Shown here: piece after piece, positions 39,320-50,783 of the stretch
How the letters are laid out: each line of letters opens with the position of its first letter
Numbering within the stretch: position 1 is the stretch's first letter
NCBI GenBank assembly: GCA_026929865.2
Contig: CM049400.1
Location: 23,173,501-23,237,500 of the forward strand
Reading direction: 5' to 3'
Length of the DNA: 64,000 nt
DNA from: Hyperoplus lanceolatus
Taxonomy: Eukaryota > Chordata > Actinopteri > Uranoscopiformes > Ammodytidae
Notes under the pieces: model-generated
Database searches by the model: none
What the model was told of the DNA's origin: nothing
Seen by the model: the letters and a program-made list of their open reading frames with translations, nothing else
Program-made: the position numbers and the translations under genes

Positions 39320-40718
39320 TACATTTGTAGTATATTAGTGTGTCTGAGAACATCCTTTAAGATTCAAATGTGTGTGTAAAAAAGGTGATAAATATAAATA
39401 AAAATAAAAATAAATAATTTCAAGACTTAACACTTTTGAAAAGATGTGTCAAATGAATAACATTAGTGAATAGTCTTGTGTAGGTGGGAAAATAGTTTGG
39501 GCACATCAACAACTGTTAAATAATTGTATTTCATTCATGACTAGTTACAAATTCAACATTGGGCGGGACTTTTTCACCAGGGGCAAAGCTTCACAGATTA
39601 GAAGCCAACCGGCAGTGTCTTCTCCTTGACTTCTGCTTCCTGGATCATGTTAATACATCTTGGGGTGTGGCTTTGTTTCACTGATTTCAGAGCCATGATG
39701 ATTTTAACTCTTACAAAGCCAAATCAAATTAAACTGTAGTAACTGTAGTTTTTGTGTAGTACTCAAATGAGCTTTGTACCCATAATGGCAAAATATAACA
39801 AAAATATTAGTAAAATCCATTTATTTCTGTTTGTCTTCTGCAAACATTTTCCTTCGTACACTACAATTAGCATTGAGTGCCTGTGTGTCATGTTTGCCCT
39901 GACGAGACAAGAAGCTTGAGATAAGGAGAAGACAGATTTGAGGAGACGTCAGTGAAGAAGAATTCCCGCCTTGTCTCCAGCCAACATGAAATCTGCTTTG
40001 AAAGGTCAGGACTGTTATTTTTTCTTTTCACCTTTGGCTGCTGTAACACTTTGGTTTCTGCATGGACTTCTTAGAGATTAAAGCTAAATAAAAAATGTCC
40101 TTGTAACTGCTCGCTATTTAGTTACCTAGGGAGGGTGGTAATACTCCTGTGTTTGTCCTTGATTTACGAACTGTACAGCGTGTTGCTGCTTCCCGTGCCA
40201 GCTTCATTCAACCAGCTTCACTGGGAGGGTGCAACACATGGAAGGTTGTAGTGTCCAATTGATAAATAAGTCTGTCAGATATTATCTTTTTGCAGAAATT
40301 GCGGTACAAAAATGCCATATGAACCTACACATTTTTTTTTACATTTTCAAATATTAGCAGGATTTCGTCTTTACTTCCCAACCCTGTCCCACTTCCCACA
40401 GGCCTGCAGCCCAGCTCACCAGTAGGAGTCGCTAGTACAATGACATGGATGTGAAACGGCCTTACTTTCCTAGAGGCAAGCACAGCTAATTGTTTCATTT
40501 TAAATTAACGACCCAGCCTGGACCGCTACTATCAATCAAACACAAGCTCTGGTGTTGGGTGAGAGTTTGACCTCCTCTTCATATGTGTTTCCATTGACAA
40601 AGTAATATCGTGGGACAATTTATGATGCGTTTGACATATGTAGGCTATCAGGCTAGTGGTTCAAATTACAAATAATGTTTGGGCTGTCTGGATTTTTGTT
40701 AAGCTATTTTTGGTTTGG

Positions 40719-40719
40719 T

Positions 40720-40786
<67 letters not shown>
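40719..40786. repeat. (TTTA)n simple repeat
   Basis: About 17 tandem TTTA units; the apparent FIYLFIYL peptide across it is an artefact. Confidence 0.97.
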
Positions 40787-40787
<1 letters not shown>

Positions 40788-40920
40788 TGTTTTCTATTCA
40801 CAACTTAAAATGACTATCATTCTGATAACTAATTTGGGAGTTACTCTATGTGTGAGTAAAGTGATCTTTAATTGCATTTCTGGTATTGTAATGGTGGTAT
40901 CACTGCAATACTAATTGTCT

Positions 40921-40942
40921 ATGCTATGCTATGCTATGCTAT
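40921..40942. repeat. (ATGCT)n short tandem repeat
   Basis: Four perfect 5-bp units. Confidence 0.93.
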
Positions 40943-41458
40943 ACATTTTCAATTTGAAACCCCTGTCAATCATGTTAGATCAGTTAAATAGAAGCACAGG
41001 TGTTTCCACCTAGGTTAGACGTGTGTACATTTGAAATGTATCCAGTATGGATCACTTTTAAATGCTAACTAATCGTGTAGGCCTTATAATTGTCAGGATA
41101 GTCATTCTTGGTGTATTATTGTGTTTGCTATATATTTACTTTTCATAATCCTCCATAAAAACCCACTGGATACAACATGGTTAGTGTCCATGTCATGCCA
41201 TTTCCAAAGGATGCCCGTGTTTAAGTGTTCAAAAACTAAAAAACAAGTCTGACTTTTTAGTGGAGAAAAAACAGCTCTCTTTTGCGTGTAAGTTCCTCGG
41301 TTGCTGTTTTATTTTGCTACGAAACAATCACATCCTACCAGTAGAGTAAGAGAAAATAAGTTTCAGTAACTTCAACTTTAAAACTAGAGGTGGGTGTTTC
41401 GCCTTTAAGAGTTAAGAAACTTGAAACCTTGTTTGCGCAACAATCAGTGCAGCTCACA

Positions 41459-41502
41459 GCCGCCAAAGTGTCTAGACTAGCACATGATGGTAGTCAGCCA
41501 AT
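41459..41502 (+). promoter_or_regulatory. Candidate Smad-responsive element and CCAAT box of smad6
   Basis: The palindromic Smad-binding element GTCTAGAC lies at 41470-41477, about 0.9 kb before the start codon. GCCGCC ends 5 bases before it (41459-41464), giving the GC-box-N5-GTCT spacing known for BMP response elements, though one base departs from the GRCGNC form. A CCAAT box lies at 41498-41502. Established: inhibitory Smad genes are induced by BMP/TGF-beta through such sites. Occupancy here is inferred. Confidence 0.5.
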
Positions 41503-41527
41503 GGCTCCACCGCTCTCCTCGGGGGCC

Positions 41528-41532
<5 letters not shown>

Positions 41533-41618
<86 letters not shown>

Positions 41619-41660
41619 CGTGTGTGTGTGTGCGCGCGCGCGCGTGTGTGTGTGTGTGTG
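41533..41660. repeat. (TG)n/(CG)n alternating purine-pyrimidine tract
   Basis: About 128 bp alternating tract with a CGCGCGCGCGCG core at 41632-41644, followed at 41673-41689 by (GA)n. It sits in the probable smad6 core promoter or 5' UTR and could adopt Z-DNA under supercoiling. Confidence 0.95.
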
Positions 41661-42400
41661 GCGCGCTCGAGGGAGAGAGAGAGAGAGAGGAAACGGGAGG
41701 GGGGAGAGAAACGGAGAAAGAAAGAGATCGGGGCTGCAGTTTGGTTTAGATCTGAGTAGAGAAGCAGGAGCGCGATTCAGCACAGGATTGATCCTCCTCG
41801 CGTCATTTCATCTCGCATGGATATTTTGTTGGGATTGTAAAAAAGAAGTGCACTGACCTCTCAAGAAGACGACACGGATCCTGACTTCTAGATCAATTTC
41901 TTGGGATTAAATCGCCTCGAAGTACCCCGTGCTCTATGTGCCGGTGTAGAAAGTAGATTTGAGGTTGTTAAAAGTCCGAAACTGTTTCTGGCTGCGAGTT
42001 TGCCGTCTTCAGTCGAAGGCTAGTTTTGGATTATGTTACACTATTATGTATTGTACTTTTTCGAGCTGTTCCTAACAAACATATAAACAGTCAATTCCGA
42101 AGGGATCCTGGATAATAACTCGCAGTTTCAGCCGCTTGGTTCTTCGCAGTAGAATCGGCTAAATGAATGCATTGTGATCGGAATGCTGCGGTGCATTTAA
42201 TGCGCGATTTTGTTGTAAATGCAAAAAAATATACTTCACTCTGATGTTGCGGTTCTGCCACCAATGCTCGTCAGTTGGCTGTGCATGCATTGCACGGCGT
42301 TTCACAGACATTAATGTTTTGCAACGACCGTAGAAGTGTCTGCGATATTCGGATATCCGTACAAGAATAAAAACCCTCATATAGATTGTCAAGTTGTCGT
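41661..42400 (+). promoter_or_regulatory. smad6: Probable smad6 5' untranslated region
   Basis: GC-rich sequence directly continuous with exon 1, without an obvious splice acceptor before the ATG, in line with the long 5' UTR of vertebrate SMAD6. No TATA box at a fixed distance was recognised, so the start of transcription is not placed. Several out-of-frame ATGs occur. Confidence 0.45.
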
Positions 42401-43205
42401 ATGTTCAGGACGAAACGCTCAGGTCTTGTGCGGCGACTCTGGAGAAGCCGATTGATCCCAGATTCAGAAGGGGAAGATGGAAATTGCAAGAGTAGCGAGG
42501 GCTGTGGGGACGATCTGTTCGGAAACAACCCAGAGAAAATTCCCAAAACGGAGCTCGGAGCGATGACCCCTAGCGGGTCTCTGGTAGGAGGGGACATAGG
42601 GGGTGTGTGCACTCGGAGCCCCGTGGAGAGCAGAGGCTTGGGGGTCACGTCGGACCAAAATGGAGGTGAGGTGTGCGAGCAGCAGCAGGGGAGCCCCCGC
42701 TCCATACAGGACAGAGAATACAGGGCAGTGACGTGCTGTATATTTAAAGACCGGGACCACTCCGAGGTCCTTAGGAGTCCAGAGACGGCTCAGGGTACCA
42801 GGGATCCAGGGTCATGTCACTTCGTGCTGAGGAACCTTAGGCCGCGGGAGAGCGGCTCTCCCGAGGCGCAGGAGGCGATGCCGCGCGCGGTGTTGGAGCA
42901 AGAACTCAAAACAGCCACATACTCTCTTTTAAAAAAGCTCAAGGAAAGGGCGCTGGATACCTTACTGGAGGCAGTGGAGTCCAGAGGGGGGATGCCGAGC
43001 GACTGTGTTATGATATCCCGGACAGAGCTGAGGTTGGGCGGCCATGTGGCATCCCCACAGCTGCTTGTGTGTAAACTGTACCGCTGGTCCGACCTCCAGC
43101 ACCATGCCCAGCTCAAACCGCTCTGTGAGTGTAAGAGCTTTGGAGCCCTCGACAGTCCAACAGTATGCTGCAACCCCTATCACTACAGCCGGCTCTGTGG
43201 GCCAG
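42401..43205 (+). CDS. smad6: SMAD6 exon 1: N-terminus and MH1 domain
   Basis: Inhibitory Smad that blocks BMP (and more weakly TGF-beta) signalling by binding type I receptors, competing with Smad4 and recruiting Smurf ubiquitin ligases. ATG 42401 was chosen because MFRTKRSGLVRRLWRSR is the conserved Smad6 start; the frame upstream has no ATG. Exon 1 has 268 codons plus one base. Residues 20-160 form a variable linker. Residues 165-268 are MH1: LKKLKERALDTLLEAVES, then VCKLYRWSDLQHHAQLKPLC and VCCNPYHYSRLCGP. Zinc ligands by comparison with Smad3 are C224, C242, C256 and H261. The DNA-contacting hairpin of receptor Smads is not conserved, as expected for Smad6/7. Donor CCAG|GTAAGG. Whether this is the a or b teleost paralogue was not decided. 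No disabling change. Confidence 0.97.
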
Positions 43206-45170
43206 GTAAGGACATTTAGCTGGACACAGAAAGTGTATATCCAATTGCAGGCCTACCTAGATGTTAAGTCATCAGGAAGTCCACTAACAGATAACCATAT
43301 GGCTTCTTGGTCTAGCTTTCCTTAATTTTTTTAACTGTGACTGGAGCTACATCTTCTCAACGGTTTTCAATCAGGATTCTTAACATCATGCCTGTGTTCT
43401 ACAAACATACAAGTAAATCTAGCAGATAGGCCTACATCCTAGCATTCAAGTATACTTTGGGCATATGCATTTAAAATCTTGCAACATGATGATTATAAAG
43501 ACAACTGAAGTGGCTATATTGATATTTTCATGGCATAAATTAACTTTTCCAGATGGTAAACTGAATGGCCTTGACACATGCTCAGAAAATCTTTACCTTT
43601 TATTTGTCTCCCATGGTTTGGCATACTTCCATACAGAGAGATAGAGAAAGGCTGGCCATTTGATTAAATGGTTAATGATTACTAAATTCATTATTATGAC
43701 AAGGTGAACAATAATAAAATGCCTTGCAGCAAGGGACATGAGGTGAGCTATATTCAAAACAAAACATAATTGTGGGACAATCTACTTTTTTGAACCAGTT
43801 TGGTGTTAACCTAATGTATACTTAAATTTAGTATATTTGAAGAAAAAAAAGCCAAAATACGTGCATAATATTGAATCATTTCAAATATTTGTTTTACTTT
43901 TGAAGTCATATTTGAACAGTTTGGTGCTACACCAGAGCATCGCTCACACTGCCCTGCAAAGTCTTGGCCTTTCTATGAAAGAGGCAGTTTGTTTGGACTG
44001 CTGCTTTCTTTACAACTCTTCCAAGTTTAAGTCTTTAATGAATTCCCTTACTACATAAAAGTACATGACATCTTCAGCTTGTGTCAATATTTCAGTGCCT
44101 TCAGTTTGAAGCCGTTTCCTGCTTTAACCCAGTTTCTTGCAGCATTTTTGCTAGATAGGCCCTATCCATCAACAGTGTAGGATGTGTATGATTGTATAGA
44201 ATCAAAGATTTGGACCTACTGCCAACAGTCAGTTTAGTTGTTTGTGTTTGTGTATTTTCACAATCAACGAGCTGTCCTTGGCAAAACATCCCTGACCTTT
44301 ATTAAACAGTCTTGGCAGCGGACATGCCTGTGATTTGGCAAACCTTAAACGCTGGGCCACTCGACCCTGGTGACCCTATGACGTGGCGTGGTATCATGTG
44401 TAAAGATGCAAGCGTCAGTATTTCTGTCTTCTCACTGGCACAGGAGGTGGATTTTCCATAACATCCCTGTTTACTAGAGCCAGCTGGCTGCAACAACCAC
44501 CTCAAAGTCAAAAGTCCAACAATATCAGAATTCATTGCTCACAAGTGTGGGAAACTGATTTGGATTTAGCCCTGATGTCCTACCATACAGCCTTACTTAA
44601 TAAGAAGTATGGTGATAGTATAGATCTCCATGTTAACTCCCTTATTGTTGGTGAAAATAGACTAGAGTGAAAGTTAGACAGAATGGATAGGAAATATCTT
44701 TCCCTGCTGAAGTGGATGTCAGGATCTCCTTTGTGAGTTTATTTCCACTGAAACCAGTAAGATGGATTGTAAGAGGGAGAGGGGCACATACCCCATATCG
44801 GGACTAAGGCTCGTAGTAGACATAGCTCGCATGCGCTCATGCGTGGCCTGATAGAGCTGGTATTTCTTTCATGCTATTCAAGAAGGGGGACTTTGAATCA
44901 AGACCTTAATCGCCGGTTTTTACATTGTTTGCAAATGGGGAAGTTATAAATATGAAATGTTGTGCAAAAAGACATTCAATACATTAAATAGATTTGATTG
45001 AAAAAGTTTTAATCTTTTACAAAACACAACTCAAAACGCTTTAAACAAGTGGTGTTGAAAAACACTTATCAACTGCGGTTCAATCGACTTGTGTTTGATT
45101 TAAAACATGATTTGAAAATGAACTACTGATATATGTTTTATGTGGGAGTTTTGAAAGACTAAAACGGTGT

Positions 45171-46739
45171 CAGGGTTCGACATAACCAATGGTCCGCTGG
45201 CCCGGGGCCAGTAAAATCATATGCAGGGCAAGTTGATTGGCCAGTCACTGGCCCGCCCGGGCCAGTAACGGCCAATCACAGTTCAGTATCTTTTTGTAGA
45301 CTACATCATGGTTCATTGAAATGCGCGTTGAGAGTCGTAATGAAAGCAGTGTTTATTTAAGACTCAATATAATAAACCTAATATAAAATATATTTTTTAA
45401 TGAAAGGCCAGTGGACAAACAATGCGTGGGCGTTTTGACAGGCGGAGCAACAAGCGGGCGCACTCTTGCTCCGTTGGCAGAGCTGCCTACCGTCCGCCTG
45501 CGAGTCGACAAATCAATCGACTTACTTTGCCCCCTTTCTTTCTTCCCACAGCAGAGGTTGAGGTGCAGAAAATGAAGTGATAACTGCGGGTTTCCTTTAG
45601 CTGCCGCCGTAATGTTACAGTATTTGCATCAAAGCCGTAATGGTAATACAATTTTTTTTCAACCACTGTGAATGCGTCTCCGATGATTGTGTCGGTAGTA
45701 GACAGAAACTAACGGAGGGACTCGGATCACTGGACAGTTCCTTTGGTCGCGCAGTTTGTCTGCCGACATGGCACTGTGTTTTCAGGCTCGAGACATACAA
45801 TCAGATCGCGGAAGTCTTTCTCATTGAAATCGCTAACGAGGGGAATATACCTGGTTATTATTTTAGCCACAAACCATAGTTCTTCTGCGCGGCGGCTCAC
45901 TCACTGGCGAGATCTCACGGTGAAACGCTGCTATGCTCTGACGAAGGCATTGTGTGTTTCTAAGGTGATTTAACGGCATAGTCTTAGACAAGCGTTTAAC
46001 TTATGCTGCATATTTTGCATTGTCAATAGTTTGAAAAAATGGTCCCACACCGGACTCTAATGTGAAGCTGACACTTCATGCTGAAGTGACGCTCCTGCAG
46101 CGCGCTCACGACCAGACGTGAACTCGCATACACGGTGAAATCTCCCATTAAAAAAAACGGCATAACCCTCTGATTTTCGTATTTCTATTCTATTTTTAAA
46201 GTCAACTTGAGCGTAAGTGGAAAACCGGTCATTCGGTCGACACATTCACATCCCTAACGCATATAGAAAAAGTAATAAAAACAGCCTACCACACCACAAA
46301 GACTGATCAGACCTTCATCTCTTATTTTTCCCTATGTTTGATCATGACTTCTGCAGGTGCATGACTTCTATTCAAACTGCCCAAATACAAGAATAAAAAT
46401 AAAATTACTGGACTTTAAAATACTGGCCCACCCCTTCCACATAGGCTTCAAATTCAATATGTATGCCTGGTTTTATATTATGTGTATGAGCAATCTCAAC
46501 ATTTCATATAATTAACTAAAAGAAAAATAACCAAATCTAAAGGGAATATCTATACTGTTACAGTATAGATATTCCCTTTAGATTTGGTTATTTTTCTAAT
46601 ACATATTTTAATTATTTACACTAAATTATGAAGAAAAAAAAAGTTTGTGCAGGGCCAGTGAAAATATACAAGGGGCCAGTAAAACTCGGATCCACTGGCC
46701 CTGCGGGCCAGTAGGAAAAAAAAGTTGTGTTGAACCCTG
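45171..46739. mobile_element. hAT-like element in smad6 intron 1
   Basis: Ends read inward CAGGGTTCGACATAACC and CAGGGTTCAACACAACT. Both continue into GGCCAGT-rich subterminal repeats (CTGGCCCGGGGCCAGTAAAA at the left, CTGGCCCGCAGGGCCAGTGG at the right). No 8-bp duplication remains. It contains the 37-bp palindrome at 46521-46597. No transposase frame. Confidence 0.75.
46521..46597. repeat. Perfect 37-bp inverted repeat with TTA loop
   Basis: Arms 46521-46557 and 46561-46597 match without a single mismatch, separated by only three bases. The arm begins AGAAAAATAACCAAATCTAA. Such perfection implies recent origin or ongoing conversion. Confidence 0.97.
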
Positions 46740-46927
46740 GGTTTATAATGTATGGCACAGAGCTTGGGTTGAAGTAGACAAAAACTTTCCCCTTTTATTT
46801 TGCCAGGCATTATACGTGTCAAATGAGATCAGTTTCAAGTTGCGCTTTAAAAGCCCTTTTGTCCTAAGGAGGTCCCCTCATGCTATTTAGGTGAAAGAGT
46901 GGTGATAATATACAGTTTGCATACTAC

Positions 46928-46943
46928 TGGCGCCAGACTGACT
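46928..46943 (+). promoter_or_regulatory. Candidate BMP-response site in intron 1
   Basis: TGGCGCCAGACTGACT combines the Smad1/5 box GGCGCC with AGAC and a GACT at the spacing of BMP activating elements (GGCGCCA-N4-GNCV as recalled, last base not matching). It lies 190 bp beyond the hAT insertion. Functional use is unknown. Confidence 0.35.
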
Positions 46944-47873
46944 AGCTGTGTATCTGAGTGACTGAGTTCAGATCCCAGCAATTACTCCCGGCACTCTTAA
47001 AGGACCCGCTGCTATTATGCTTTTCTCCTTCCTCTTTTCCCTGTAGGTGAGGTCACAGTATGCTCACAAAGTTTTCTTTCCTTTGTGCTTTTCCTTCTTG
47101 TGCAAGTTGTTCTCTTGGTTTCTGCTCTTTTTATTGGATTAAATGGAGCTCTCTGAACACAATGCAGTTAAAAAGCAAAGATTTACCACCAACCTAAAAG
47201 TTCTGGTTAGTCTTTGTGGTTGTTGTATCAAATGTTTTGGTTGAGTATTGCGAGCTTAAACTACAAAACAAACATTTCATTTGGCTGTATTTGTTTTTTA
47301 ATGAGCTTTCGAACTAAAGGATTTGATTTCATTGGCCAGACGGAGCTGTAAGAGTTAATAGGTAGTCTGAATATTGGTTTTCATGTAGTCTGTTGACGCC
47401 ATTCTGATGACTTTAAGTTTTTGCTTTAGCGAGTGTCTTGTTTAGTTTTAATAAAGACTCATGCCTGGAACCTCAGACAACATATGATGTGGAAAATGAT
47501 GTTTGGTGACTTTTGAATAACTGTAATATAAAACACTAAATATATTTGGGATCTTCAGGTGTCTCAAGAAGAGTGTGGGCTACAAGATTTGTGACAAGGT
47601 GTTCACAGTTATTTCACTGGCCAGCTTTGTCAGCTGCTTTACACCTCCTTTTCTTTTAACCACGCAATTTATTATTTTCATAGTCAATTTGTCCCATTAG
47701 TGCTTAATAAATATCAGGTATATTTTCTTGGACCCCAAAACAGTGTATTCAAGTGTATAATGCACAGATATGACTTTGTTATGTTGAATGGCATTAAATT
47801 AGTGTTAACGCTTTCTTTCTTTTGATGAGCTCATCTTTGTTAGTTTTTTTGACATGACTGTTCTCTGTTACAG

Positions 47874-47930
47874 AGTCACCCCCACCTCCTTATTCGAGGC
47901 TTTCCCCTAATGAAGAACACAAGCCACTGG
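47874..47930 (+). CDS. smad6: SMAD6 exon 2: PPxY linker
   Basis: A 57-bp exon between TGTTACAG and GTAAGT. With the split codon from exon 1 it encodes ESPPPPYSRLSPNEEHKPLD. The PPPY is the PY motif that binds WW domains of Smurf1/2, by which Smad6/7 bring the ligase to activated receptors. Phase 1 at both ends. Confidence 0.96.
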
Positions 47931-49460
47931 GTAAGTGACCAACAGACCAATGTACCACCAAGTCTAATCCCTGTGTACTTCTGTACATTTGGCGAAAGAA
48001 GTGAAACTGATTCTGATAAGCTCTGTGGCTTTCTATTTTGTTCTTACTTCTGAATTCTTTAATCATTATTCTGCGGTATGACCTGTCATCAGGTAGTTTT
48101 TAAAATATGAAACTTAATTTATCATACATTTTTGATATTTATAATAACAGATAAAAATTGCAATGGGCATGGTCATCCTTTAGTGTAGGCTCTGGTTTCA
48201 CTAGACTAAACAGTAAAAAAGCAATGAAGAGAATTTTAATGGCTGTAATTGGGAACAGTGACTGGCAAACTGCATGGTATCTTTTGCCTCGTTTCCACCG
48301 AGTAGAGCGGGTCGGATTGGAGCGGTTCGGTCCGGGTAGTTTGGCTTTTCATTTGCCAAAAGTTGGGTAGGGTACGGTTTAAGTGCACCTAACCGCTCTG
48401 AGCCGCTCCAAATCTCAGTACTCCTCCGTAGGGGTACTAGCCGCCTGAAAGGGTGCCGAAAATGCTGAGCTACACACTGCCGTCATTTGATTGGCCGAAA
48501 GAATCATTTCCGCCATGTGTAGTCACCTCGGCAATAGTCTTGTGTTTTGGCGAAAATGTGAGCACAGCACTGTTTATTGTGTGGTGTTTTTCCTCGTCAA
48601 TAAATTAATCATTTGGCTACACTGTGTCCCACTGCTACGATGTCACGAAGCTGCCGCAGCCAGCGCTGTTCGCTCACTGTCTCTATCAGTTGCACCGAGC
48701 CGTCTCTGTGCTCTCAACAACACGGGGGGAATAAATAAAGAAGCGGCTGGTTTGACCATGCAAAAACAAGAGACCGCTGGCTTGACCACAGTTGTTCCAC
48801 AGCCCAATAGTTTGACCCACATTCTGGCGGCGGCTATCGCAGTCCAGCCTAAACCCCGCCCCACCAGTAAGGGTAGGGTCATAAACCCCGCCCTACCAGT
48901 AAGGGTAGGGTCGGCGGTGGAAACAACACCGAAATTCTTAAAAGTGAGCTGTCCTGCTCTGAGCCGCTCCGACCCGACCCGCTCTACTCGGTGGAAACGA
49001 GGCATTTGAGGTGGGACCTAGGCCAGCATCTGGCATAATGTCAGGATGCCAGCCAGAGCCAGTGTGGGTGGTATGGTGTGGGTCATATACTGTGGGCTGC
49101 TGCTGGGACTCTGGAACCTGGCTGCTAGCTGGGGCTCTGGAACCTGGCTGCTAGCTGGGGCTAAGTACAGCTGAGGTTTCTGGCGGCATTTGGGAGGGGG
49201 GGTGCCATCAGGTAGCGTTGTTACTTAAGTTGCCAGGTTATCCACAATGTGATGAGGACCAACATGGTGTAAATTGTTTTTTGTTTTTAGTTTGATATGA
49301 AATATTTGTCAATCATAATTGCATCGTTTTCTTGTCCAAATAAAAAAGGTACGCAGGGATAGCCATTGAGTCTGTTGGTGCTGATGATCAGTAAGAGTTC
49401 AGAGGAGCTATTATCGCTTACTGGAGATGAAGAGCTAATTTTTGTTTTTGTTCCCCACAG
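47931..49460 (+). other. smad6: smad6 intron 2
   Basis: 1530 bp, GTAAGT...CCCACAG. Contains the MITE at 48296-49003. At about 49102-49160 a short tandem duplication is built on GGAACCTGGCTGCTAGCTGG. Nothing else recognised. Confidence 0.9.
48296..49003. mobile_element. 708-bp MITE with long inverted ends
   Basis: Ends read inward GCCTCGTTTCCACCGAGTAG on both sides, identical for over 28 bases, continuing through AGCGGGTCGG. The flanking bases TTT and ATT are compatible with a three-base target of the Harbinger type but not exact. An internal direct repeat of CCAGTAAGGGTAGGGTC lies near 48863-48911. Non-coding. Confidence 0.85.
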
Positions 49461-49538
49461 ATCTGTCGGACTCCACATTGTCTTACACTGAAACCGAGGC
49501 AGCCAGCTCACCAAACACCACACCAGGGGAATTCTCAG
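49461..49538 (+). CDS. smad6: SMAD6 exon 3: linker before MH2
   Basis: A 78-bp exon between TCCCCACAG and GTGTGT. It encodes LSDSTLSYTETEAASSPNTT then PGEFS, closely matching the vertebrate Smad6 linker. Ends in phase 1. The next exon should encode the MH2 domain (about 180 residues); it was not found up to 64000. Visible coding total is 313 codons plus one base, against about 496 residues for human SMAD6. Confidence 0.95.
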
Positions 49539-50783
49539 GTGTGTGTGTTTTCCAATTGTTCTTCAGTCACTTCAGTTCTTCATACCCCAAATGCATTCCT
49601 CTCATTTTAGAAATTAATGATTACCTCAAGTGTATCATCCCAATGAAGCCAGTATGTAAATACTGAAGTAATTTGTCAACCAATGACTCCAGTTTCTCAG
49701 AGAACTTTTAAAGTTAATTTCAAAAGTAGGACATATTCATTACTTTGTTGGCACAGTAGACATACTGCATAATAGTGTTGGATGGTCAAAGGCTGTCTGC
49801 AGCTGAAGTGCAGTTTGACATACATTACATAGAAGTCAGTGAGTATGGGTTATAATCTGTGAATGATATGGACCAGATCCTAAATATCAATTTACATTTG
49901 TTTTGTTTACATTTGTGAGCAGCTGTGTGAAGTTGTAGGGCTGGTACAGTGACACATTAACTAGCTTGAATAAAGAGTGACTGTATTACTATAGAAACAT
50001 AACTTGGACTTCCACCTAATACTTTATCAGTGAAAATATTACATCTAGTAGTGACAAAACGGAGTCTTGATGATGAAATGATCCCTGTAGTTAAGATTTT
50101 TAATGGATTAGAGCCTTTCCTTTTTCCCTGAACTATGATTCAAATTGAGTTTTGGTAGTAAAACAAGATAGATCTATCAAACAAGATAGATGTACTGTAC
50201 ATAGATTGTAAATAAAAGATTGGTGTCTTTCATGCTGATGGGTTAACAGGTGGTAGTGCAAGTATTTTTTAACATTGGTCTATCTTTGAATATTTACATG
50301 TTTGCACACATAGCTTTAAATCAGAACAAACAATCAATTAATCATTGTATTATCACAGCAATAAATCAAATAGCTTTCATGACTCGCTCTGTGTTTTTTC
50401 CGGCTTTGGTTAAATAAAGTCTGGCTGAAAAAGAAAAGAAAATGGAGGTATAATTCTCTGAGTGTACTTTAACAACAATTCAGTGCTTTACTCTGTGTCG
50501 CTATTGAGTGTATCTGGATGAATACGCAAACTAACAAAGGTCATTTCATTTTGATCTTGCACTTTATTCGGTCTCTTTAAGAGCCATTACAAACAGTCCG
50601 GGCTTTAAAGATAAAGGTTTCATTGTGAGCGGTGCAGAGGTTCAGCGGGGCGAGTGTGTTGGCCACAGAGCCGCCCTCCCCTCCTCTGTTTTTCTTTCAG
50701 AAATATTTGAGTGGGATCAAACTGTAATAAGATCCTAGCTCACTCAGAAACACACACACACACACACAAACACACATAGTTAC

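Larger units (their letters stand above)
37101..41410. other. Upstream flank of smad6, mostly unassigned
   Basis: No exon seen. It includes a hAT-like terminus ending near 38566 (inward: CAGGGCTGTACGCTTATTTT) whose partner was not found, plus the listed simple repeats. The CAGGGTCGATGGATCATCCG region near 38820 and the 39540-39700 block show nothing recognisable. Confidence 0.4.
43206..47873 (+). other. smad6: smad6 intron 1
   Basis: 4668-bp intron, GTAAGG...TTACAG. Besides the hAT insertion at 45171-46739 and a TGGCGCC site at 46928, no repeat or exon was recognised. The open frames within it are short and unsupported. Confidence 0.9.

Noticed and set aside
42386..42400. Start of smad6 at 42386
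   Set aside because: The codon there is TTG; the conserved Smad6 start MFRTKRSGLVRR begins at ATG 42401.
42464..43183. Antisense open frames opposite smad6 exon 1
   Set aside because: Shadows of a GC-rich exon; they resemble no protein and have no splice sites of their own.
48491..49009. A 172-residue coding frame in smad6 intron 2
   Set aside because: It lies within a MITE with perfect long inverted ends and has an equally long frame on the other strand.
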